Source: Kribbella solani (GTDB lineage: Bacteria > Actinomycetota > Actinomycetes > Propionibacteriales > Kribbellaceae). From it: DNA of 64,000 bases. Of this stretch, positions 58,248-64,000 are shown one piece after another; positions within the stretch are counted from its first letter, which is position 1; every line of letters begins with the position of its first letter. The notes below the pieces were generated by a model. That model worked only from the letters and a program-made list of their open reading frames with translations. It did no database searches and was not told where the DNA came from. A program made the position numbers and the translations under genes. The stretch lies in assembly GCF_014205295.1 (NCBI RefSeq), contig NZ_JACHNF010000001.1:5580001-5644000 (forward strand). Direction: 5' to 3'.

Positions 58248-59641
58248 GTATCGCGTCGACGTCCGTTATCCAGATCATCCCGCGTACTAGGCGCGGGGTG
58301 GAGCTGCTGCTGCTCGTGATCGCGATCGCCGTCTCGGTCGGCGCGTACGTGAACATCGGCATCACCGTGCAGAACTCCGTCCCGGCCAGCACCGGGTACT
58401 ACGCGGCCGGGATCGGTCTGCTCGCGCTGATCGCGCACCTGGTACTGCGGTACCGGGCGCCGTACGCGGACCCGGTGCTGCTGCCCTGCGCGGTGCTGCT
58501 GAACGGTCTCGGTGTCGCGATGATCCATCGGATCGACCTCGGGCTGGCGATCGTCGCCGAGGCGAGGGGCAAAATGCCGAAGGCGGCAGCGGCCTCGCAG
58601 CAGATCACCTGGACCGCGGTCGGCATCGTGCTGTTCGTGGTGGTCATCCTGGTGGTCCGGGACCACCGCCGGCTGCAGGCGTTCACGTACACGCTCGGTC
58701 TGGGCGGTCTGGTCCTGCTGGTGCTGCCGCTCGTCCCGGGGCTCGGCGCGAACGTCAACGGCGCGCCGATCTGGATTCGCATCGGCAAGATGTCGTTCCA
58801 GCCCGGTGAGTTCGCCAAGGTCGCCCTGGTCATCTTCTTCGCCGGCTACCTGGTGGTGAAACGGGACGTACTGACCCTGGCCGGCCGCCGCTTCCTCGGG
58901 CTGGACCTGCCCCGGGCCCGCGACCTCGGGCCGATCCTGATCGCCTGGCTGGCCAGCCTGGGCGTGCTGGTGTTCGAGAGCGACCTCGGCTCCTCGCTGC
59001 TGTTCTTCGGCCTGTTCCTGTTCCTGCTGTACGTCGCGACCGAACGGGCCGGCTGGCTGATCATCGGCGGCGTACTATTCGTCGGCGGCGCGTACTTCGC
59101 GTACATGACCTTCGGCCACGTACACCGGCGGATCACCGACTGGCTGGACCCGTGGGCGATCGACGGCGGCCAGATCAAGCTCGGCCTGATGGGTCAGGCC
59201 TGGGGCGGTGTCCTCGGCCGTGGCCTCGGCCAGGGTCACCCCGAGGCGACGATGTACGCGAACAGCGACATGATCATCTCCTCGTTCGCCGAGGAGCTCG
59301 GGCTGACCGGGCTGATCGCGATCCTGCTGATCTTCACCCTGATCATCGAACGCGGCCTGCGCACCGCGCTCGGCTGCCGGGACATCTTCGGCAAGCTGGT
59401 CGCGACCGGTCTGGCGATGTCGTTCGCGCTGCAGGTGTTCGTGATCGTCGGCGGCGTCACCGGCCTGATCCCGCTGACCGGTCTGGCCACCCCGTTCATG
59501 GCCCTCGGTGGTACGTCCCTGGTCGCGAACTGGGCGATCATCGCGCTGCTGCTCCGGATCAGTGACCAGGCCCGGCGGCCGCAGACCCCGGCCGCTCCAG
59601 TGTCCGACGAAACGATCGCGATGGCGGTGCAGAAGCAGTGA
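58244..59641 (+). CDS. rodA: RodA/FtsW-type SEDS peptidoglycan glycosyltransferase
   Basis: A 465-residue SEDS membrane protein with about ten hydrophobic segments. Signature parts are GANVNGAPIWIRIGKMSFQP, FQPGEFAKVALVIFFAGYLV, VFESDLGSSLLFFGLFLFLL, GRGLGQGHPEATMYANSDMI and SSFAEELGLTGLIAILLIFT. It polymerises lipid II together with the transpeptidase encoded next. It overlaps pstP (ATGA) and is followed by GTGA coupling to pbpA. Confidence 0.94.
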   Translation: MSIASTSVIQIIPRTRRGVELLLLVIAIAVSVGAYVNIGITVQNSVPASTGYYAAGIGLLALIAHLVLRYRAPYADPVLLPCAVLLNGLGVAMIHRIDLGLAIVAEARGKMPKAAAASQQITWTAVGIVLFVVVILVVRDHRRLQAFTYTLGLGGLVLLVLPLVPGLGANVNGAPIWIRIGKMSFQPGEFAKVALVIFFAGYLVVKRDVLTLAGRRFLGLDLPRARDLGPILIAWLASLGVLVFESDLGSSLLFFGLFLFLLYVATERAGWLIIGGVLFVGGAYFAYMTFGHVHRRITDWLDPWAIDGGQIKLGLMGQAWGGVLGRGLGQGHPEATMYANSDMIISSFAEELGLTGLIAILLIFTLIIERGLRTALGCRDIFGKLVATGLAMSFALQVFVIVGGVTGLIPLTGLATPFMALGGTSLVANWAIIALLLRISDQARRPQTPAAPVSDETIAMAVQKQ

Positions 59642-61092
59642 ATTCGGCGATCCGACGACTGGCCGTCGCGGCGATGATCCTGATGCTCGCGCTGATGGCC
59701 AACTCGACGTACCTGCAGGCCTTCCGGTCGAACGAGATCAACGGGCGCAACGACAACAACCGGGTCCGGGACTCGCAGTTCTCGGTGAACCGCGGCCCGA
59801 TCCTGATCGGCAACACGCCGATCGCGAAGAGCGACCCGGTCAACGACCGGTTCAAGTTCCAGCGCACGTACCCGTCCGGTCCGGTGTACGCGCCGGTGAC
59901 CGGCTTCTACTCGTACCTGTACGGCCGGGGCGGGATCGAGCTGACGATGAACTCCGAGCTGAACGGCTCGGATCCGTCGATGGCGTTCCGGCGGATCATC
60001 GACGTGATCAGCAACCGGCCGCAGCAGGGCGGCAGCGTGACGCTGACGCTGAACGCGGCGGCACAGCAGGCGGCGTACAACGGACTGGCCGGCAAGATCG
60101 GCGCGGTGGTGGCGATCGAGCCGAAGACCGGCAAGATCCTGGCGATGGCCAGCCGCCCGTCGTACGACCCGAACCTGCTCGCCGCGCACGACAGCAACAA
60201 GGTCGGTACGGCCTGGAAGAACCTGAACGCGGCGAAGGAAAAACCGATGTCCAACCGCGCGGTGCAGGAGCTGTACCCGCCGGGGTCGACGTTCAAGCTG
60301 GTGACCGCGGCCGCCGCGCTGTCCAGCGGGAAGTACACGCCGGACAGCAAGGTGAACTCGCCGGCCGAGCTGCCACTGCCGCAGACCACCGTCCCGCTGG
60401 TGAACGAGGACGGCAAGAACTGCGGCGGCAGCAACAGCGCGACGCTGACGGTCGCGCTGCGTTACTCGTGCAACACCGCGTTCGGTACGGTCGGCATGGC
60501 CCTCGGCGCGGACGCGCTCCGCGAGCAGGCGGCGAAGTTCGGGTTCGGTGCCCGGCCGCTGACCGAGCTGCCGGCCGTCGCCACCAGCCAGTTCCCGGCC
60601 GACCCGAACGAACCGCAGACCGCGCAGTCCGCGATCGGCCAGTTCGACGTGCAGGCCACGCCGCTGCAGATGGCGATGGTCGCGGCCGGGATCGCGAACA
60701 AGGGCGAGGTGATGAAGCCGTACCTGGTCCAGAGCGTGAAGACCCCGGACCTGAAGACGGTCTCGGAGACCAAGCCGGAGTCGCTGCACCAGGCGGTCAC
60801 CCCGGAGGTCGCGTCCCAGCTGACCGCGATGATGCTGGACGTCGTCAACAACGGCACCGGCAAGCCGGGCCAGATCAAGGGCGTCCAGGTGGCCGGCAAG
60901 ACCGGCACCGCGCAGACCTCGAAGGACCGCCCGCCGTTCGCCTGGTTCACCGCGTTCGCGCCGGCCGACGACCCGAAGGTCGCGGTCGCGGTGCTGATCG
61001 AGTCGGCGAACATTCCCCGCGACGACATCGCCGGCGGCAAGCTGGCCGCGCCGATCGCGAAAAGCGTGATGGAGGCGGTGCTGGGCCAGTGA
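59638..61092 (+). CDS. pbpA: PbpA class B penicillin-binding protein
   Basis: A 484-residue class B transpeptidase with an N-terminal membrane helix (RLAVAAMILMLALMANST). The active-site motifs are YPPGSTFKLVTAAAAL (SxxK), SCNTAFGTVG (SxN) and VAGKTGTAQTSKD (KTG). The region before the catalytic domain is the dimerisation/pedestal part. GTG 59638 overlaps the rodA stop. It cross-links peptidoglycan with RodA and is a substrate pathway partner of PknB. Confidence 0.94.
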   Translation: MNSAIRRLAVAAMILMLALMANSTYLQAFRSNEINGRNDNNRVRDSQFSVNRGPILIGNTPIAKSDPVNDRFKFQRTYPSGPVYAPVTGFYSYLYGRGGIELTMNSELNGSDPSMAFRRIIDVISNRPQQGGSVTLTLNAAAQQAAYNGLAGKIGAVVAIEPKTGKILAMASRPSYDPNLLAAHDSNKVGTAWKNLNAAKEKPMSNRAVQELYPPGSTFKLVTAAAALSSGKYTPDSKVNSPAELPLPQTTVPLVNEDGKNCGGSNSATLTVALRYSCNTAFGTVGMALGADALREQAAKFGFGARPLTELPAVATSQFPADPNEPQTAQSAIGQFDVQATPLQMAMVAAGIANKGEVMKPYLVQSVKTPDLKTVSETKPESLHQAVTPEVASQLTAMMLDVVNNGTGKPGQIKGVQVAGKTGTAQTSKDRPPFAWFTAFAPADDPKVAVAVLIESANIPRDDIAGGKLAAPIAKSVMEAVLGQ

Positions 61093-61230
61093 ACAGCCGA
61101 TGAGCACCATACGGAATGATTCGGTGACAGTGCGTCTTTCCAACGGGGATCCACGTGTGGCGGCCGCTACGGTGGGCAAATTGAGTGTGTTTTTTGTGTG
61201 TGGTCCACGGACAGGTTGGAAGGCTGAGTC
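61093..61230 (+). promoter_or_regulatory. Spacer before pknB
   Basis: 138 bases separate pbpA from pknB, more than between the other genes of the block. It contains a T-rich run (GTGTTTTTTGTGTG at 61187-61200) and TACGGT at 61168-61173, so pknB may have its own promoter in addition to read-through. Confidence 0.4.
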
Positions 61231-63081
61231 ATGACATCGCAGGCACGTCTCGTCGGCGGCCGGTACGAAGAAGGCGAACCGCTCGGCCGCGGCGGCATGG
61301 CCGAGGTCCGCAGGGGCGTCGACAACCGGCTCGGCCGGAGTGTCGCGATCAAGCGGCTGCGGGTCGACCTGGCCAGTGACGCCACCTTCCAGGCCCGGTT
61401 CCGCCGGGAGGCACAGTCGGCCGCGTCGCTGAACCACCCGACCATCGTTTCGGTGTACGACACCGGCGAGGAGCCGGATCCGAACGGTTCCGGCGTCACC
61501 ATCCCGTACATCGTGATGGAGCTCGTCACCGGTAAGACATTGCGCGACCTGATCCGCGAGGGCCGCAAGATCATGCCGGAGCGAGCGCTGGAGATCACCT
61601 CCGGCGTGCTCGAGGCGCTCGACTACAGCCATCGGGCCGGCATCGTGCACCGCGACATCAAGCCCGGCAACGTGATGCTGACCCCGCAGGGCCAGGTCAA
61701 GGTGATGGACTTCGGTATCGCCCGCGCGGTCGCCGACACGTCCTCGACGATGACCCAGACCGCGGCCGTGATCGGCACCGCGCAGTACCTGTCCCCGGAG
61801 CAGGCCCGCGGCGAGACCGTGGACGCCCGCTCCGACCTGTACTCGACCGGTTGCCTGCTGTACGAACTGCTCACCGGCCGGCCGCCCTTCGTCGGCGAAT
61901 CACCGGTGTCGGTCGCGTACCAGCATGTCCGCGAGCAGCCGCTGCCGCCGTCGTCGTTCGACCCGGACATTCCGCCGGAGGTCGACGCGGTCGTCCTGAA
62001 GGCGCTGGCGAAGAACCGCGAGGAGCGGTACCAGAGCGCCTCCGAGATGCGCGCCGACATCCACCGGGTGCTGGCCGGTCAGCAGGTGACCGCGCCGATG
62101 GCGGCGGTCGCGGAGACCCGTTCGATGGCGCCGACCGCGGTCGCGCCGGCGGCCACCCAGGCGTTCCGGCAGACCAGCGGTAACGACCTGCTGCCGCCGG
62201 GCGGGGACGACCTGGAAGAGGACGAGGACAACCGCTCCCGGCGGAACCGTGGCCTGGCCTACTTCCTGCTCGGGCTGGCGATCGTCGCGGTGGCCGTCGG
62301 GGCGTACGCGCTGTTCAACCACTACAACAAGGACACCAAGGCCGGCGGTGGTGGCGCGACCACCTCGACACCGGCCAAGGTCGCCGTCCCGGACCTCAGC
62401 GGCAAGTCGGTGGCCGAGGCGACCGCGCTGCTCGACGCCAAGGGCCTGAAGCTCACCTCCACGTCGCAGAAGAGCGACACGGTCGGTAAGGGCGCGATCA
62501 TCAGCCAGACGCCGGAGTCCGGTACCGAGGCCGACCAGGGCTCGACCGTGAACGTGGTGGTGTCGGCCGGGCCGAGTGCCTTCTCGGTACCGAACGTGAT
62601 CGGCATGTCCGAGTCGAAGGCGAAGCGGACGCTGGAGAACGCGAAGGGCCAGTTCACGGTCAGCGACAAGACGGTCGAGAAGGACAGCGACCAGAGGAAG
62701 GGCACCGTGATCGAGGTCAGCCCGGACCCGAGCGGCTCGTACGCGCCTGGCACCCAGTTCACCTTGACGGTGTCCAGCGGCGTGGTGAACGTGGAGGTGC
62801 CGAGCGTCATCACCCAGACCCAGGACGACGCGACGGCGGCGCTGAAGGCCCTCGGCTTCCGGGTCGGCTACACCTCCGTGGACGATCCGTCCAAGCCGGA
62901 CCAGACAGTCGTCGCCCAGAGCAAGGCGGCCGGCACGCAGCAGCCGAAGGGCACGTTGATCACACTGACGATCAACAACCACCAGCAGGAATCGCCGCCG
63001 CCGACGGGCGGACCGACAGGCCAGCCGACGGGGGAGCCCAGCGGCGGTCCGACGTCACCCGGCATCACCATCGGCGGCTGA
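61231..63081 (+). CDS. pknB: PknB serine/threonine kinase with PASTA domains
   Basis: A 616-residue membrane kinase. The catalytic domain shows GRGGMAEVRRGVD (glycine loop), VAIKRLRV (Lys), HRDIKPGNVML (catalytic loop), MDFGIARAV and TAQYLSPEQARG. A juxtamembrane segment leads to one membrane helix (GLAYFLLGLAIVAVAVGAYA, about residue 340). Three extracellular PASTA domains follow, each with the pattern VPDLSGKS, VPNVIGMS and VPSVITQT. These sense peptidoglycan fragments. There is only this kinase in the block (no pknA). It faces trpG/pabA. Confidence 0.96.
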   Translation: MTSQARLVGGRYEEGEPLGRGGMAEVRRGVDNRLGRSVAIKRLRVDLASDATFQARFRREAQSAASLNHPTIVSVYDTGEEPDPNGSGVTIPYIVMELVTGKTLRDLIREGRKIMPERALEITSGVLEALDYSHRAGIVHRDIKPGNVMLTPQGQVKVMDFGIARAVADTSSTMTQTAAVIGTAQYLSPEQARGETVDARSDLYSTGCLLYELLTGRPPFVGESPVSVAYQHVREQPLPPSSFDPDIPPEVDAVVLKALAKNREERYQSASEMRADIHRVLAGQQVTAPMAAVAETRSMAPTAVAPAATQAFRQTSGNDLLPPGGDDLEEDEDNRSRRNRGLAYFLLGLAIVAVAVGAYALFNHYNKDTKAGGGGATTSTPAKVAVPDLSGKSVAEATALLDAKGLKLTSTSQKSDTVGKGAIISQTPESGTEADQGSTVNVVVSAGPSAFSVPNVIGMSESKAKRTLENAKGQFTVSDKTVEKDSDQRKGTVIEVSPDPSGSYAPGTQFTLTVSSGVVNVEVPSVITQTQDDATAALKALGFRVGYTSVDDPSKPDQTVVAQSKAAGTQQPKGTLITLTINNHQQESPPPTGGPTGQPTGEPSGGPTSPGITIGG

Positions 63082-63098
63082 CCGCCCCTCGGCACCAC

Positions 63099-63136
63099 CG
63101 GAAGTGCGCCCCAAACCGCTTCGGGGCGCACTTCCG
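63099..63136. terminator. 14-bp hairpin after pknB (palindrome 1)
   Basis: CGGAAGTGCGCCCC (63099-63112) pairs with 63123-63136 over a 10-base loop that contains AAACCG. First of three related palindromes between the convergent pknB and trpG/pabA genes. Confidence 0.7.
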
Positions 63137-63178
63137 CCGAGACTGGGGAGCCTGACTGCCCGATTCGGGCGGGCAAAA

Positions 63179-63200
63179 CGCCCCAAACCGGTTTGGGGCG
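63179..63200. terminator. Perfect 22-bp palindrome (palindrome 2)
   Basis: CGCCCCAAACC and its complement, 11-bp arms with no spacer. The core AACCGGTT is shared with palindrome 3. Confidence 0.65.
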
Positions 63201-63213
63201 GACTACGCGGCCA

Positions 63214-63235
63214 CTCCCCGAACCGGTTTGGGGAG
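63214..63235. terminator. 22-bp palindrome (palindrome 3)
   Basis: CTCCCCGAACC and its partner form 11-bp arms with one mismatch. It ends just before the trpG/pabA stop and shares CCGGTTTGGGG with palindrome 2. Confidence 0.6.
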
Positions 63236-63236
63236 G

Positions 63237-63875
63237 TTAGGCGACCGGTTGGCCGACTACCGGGGCGAGGCCGGCTGAGCGGGCGATCGCGTCGGGGTCG
63301 CCGCAAAGGGTCAGCCAGTTGGCGAGCATCCGGTGACCGCCCTCGGTGAGTACCGACTCCGGGTGGAACTGCACGCCTTCGACCGCGAGCTCGTGATGCC
63401 GGGCAGCCATGATCACGCCCTTGTCGGTCCGGGCCGTCACCTGCAACTCGCTCGGCACGCTGTCCTGGGTGATCGCGAGCGAGTGATACCGGGTCGCGGT
63501 GAACGGCGATGGCAGTCCGGCCAGTACGCCGGCGCCGTCGTGGTACACCTGGCTGGTTTTGCCGTGCAGCAGCTCGTCCGCGCGGCCGACCACCCCGCCG
63601 TACGCGACGCCGATCGCCTGCAGGCCGAGGCAGACGCCGAAGATCGGCACCTTCCCGCCTTGTTCCTTGACGATGTCCACGCACGCACCGGCTTCTTCGG
63701 GCGTACCCGGGCCGGGGGAGAGCAGCACACCGTCGTACGCGCCGGCCTGCTCCGGGGTCACCTCGTCGTTGCGCAACACCGTGGTGTCAGCCTGCAACTG
63801 CTGCAGGTACTGAACCAGGTTGTAGACGAAGGAGTCGTAGTTGTCGACGACAAGGATCCGCGGCATGCGAACCAT
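63237..63875 (-). CDS. trpG: Anthranilate/aminodeoxychorismate synthase glutaminase subunit
   Basis: A 212-residue class I glutamine amidotransferase. The catalytic Cys is in PIFGVCLGLQAIGVAYGG, with His and Glu in VQFHPESVLTEGG; the start reads VDNYDSFVYNLVQYLQQL and LLSPGPGTPEEAGA follows. It hands ammonia to chorismate for tryptophan or folate (pabA role); the gene next to pknB in mycobacteria is called trpG. ATG 63875 or ATG 63866 is the start. It is encoded just after a partial gene on the same strand. Confidence 0.92.
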   Translation of the reverse strand: MVRMPRILVVDNYDSFVYNLVQYLQQLQADTTVLRNDEVTPEQAGAYDGVLLSPGPGTPEEAGACVDIVKEQGGKVPIFGVCLGLQAIGVAYGGVVGRADELLHGKTSQVYHDGAGVLAGLPSPFTATRYHSLAITQDSVPSELQVTARTDKGVIMAARHHELAVEGVQFHPESVLTEGGHRMLANWLTLCGDPDAIARSAGLAPVVGQPVA

Positions 63876-63883
63876 TGTGACAG

Positions 63884-64000
63884 CTAACGCCCGCTGGCGG
63901 TGGGGCTGACCGAAGGGGTGCGGTCGAAGCCGGGGACGGTGGCGCTCTGCAGGTCCAGGGTGCCCTCGTACGCGGGCATGGCGATCGAGGACTCGTTCTG
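63884..64000 (-). CDS. Partial gene, C-terminus only (possible DUF881 protein)
   Basis: 38 residues are visible, ending in VPGFDRTPSVSPTASGR and a TAG eight bases before the trpG/pabA start. Upstream there is AMPAYEGTLDLQSAT. In mycobacteria a DUF881 gene lies beside trpG, and the visible piece is compatible with its tail, but this is a guess. The rest is outside the window. Confidence 0.45.
   Translation of the reverse strand, partial: QNESSIAMPAYEGTLDLQSATVPGFDRTPSVSPTASGR

Overview
The window is high-GC DNA with dense genes, many GTG starts and many 4-base ATGA/GTGA gene overlaps. It comes from an actinomycete. The right end carries the conserved cell-wall/growth kinase block (fhaA, fhaB, pstP, rodA, pbpA, pknB, then a convergent trpG/pabA) beside tRNA-Leu(CAG). 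In actinobacteria this block lies near the chromosomal origin. The overall gene style fits the Nocardioidaceae, for example a Kribbella-like organism. That placement is inference; no rRNA or other marker was available.

Layout. 1-1367: the end of a beta-propeller gene facing a GntR/UTRA regulator. 1515-12130: a tightly coupled acyl-CoA catabolic operon made of a TIGR03084 protein, an AtuA-like protein, an acyl-CoA dehydrogenase, both subunits of a biotin-dependent acyl-CoA carboxylase, a second acyl-CoA dehydrogenase, an acyl-CoA ligase and a terminal TetR regulator. It resembles acyclic-terpene or branched-chain acid degradation. 12110-22440: an AraC regulator, two MFS transporters in one open frame, a Nudix-GNAT fusion, a divergent pair of MarR-type genes, a tetratricopeptide XRE regulator with a small neighbour, a GNAT enzyme, an MpaB-family protein and a ROK regulator. 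22491-23776: an IS30-family element with 26-bp ends and a 3-bp target duplication. 23886-30639: an orphan ParA, an ECF sigma operon with two small membrane proteins, a secreted-enzyme-like propeller, an imine-reductase-like dehydrogenase and a large AfsR/SARP-type regulator.

30666-38821: a glycine-betaine ABC transporter, a frameshifted group II truncated haemoglobin, a streptomycin-kinase-like phosphotransferase, a Fic toxin-antitoxin pair, a membrane protein and a siderophore-interacting reductase behind an iron box. 38893-45085: two tandem paralogous secreted proteins, a large protein with two tandem AAA/STAND-type ATPase domains (the second with a broken P-loop), and a secreted endonuclease I. 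45480-55065: PrsW protease, a large subtilase, a LuxR/TrmB-like regulator, a two-gene ABC exporter and an Abi_2 abortive-infection protein next to tRNA-Leu. 55249-64000: tRNA-Leu, the FHA/phosphatase/RodA/PBP/PknB operon, a row of three palindromes, trpG/pabA and one partial gene.

The most unusual items are the tandem ATPase with one dead site, the fused MFS pair, the ECF sigma operon with its 30-residue membrane protein and the 18-bp repeats in the sigma linker, the Fic module with an inhibitory-helix motif in its antitoxin, and the terminator-like hairpin in front of the Abi gene. No complete new multi-gene system is proven by the sequence alone.
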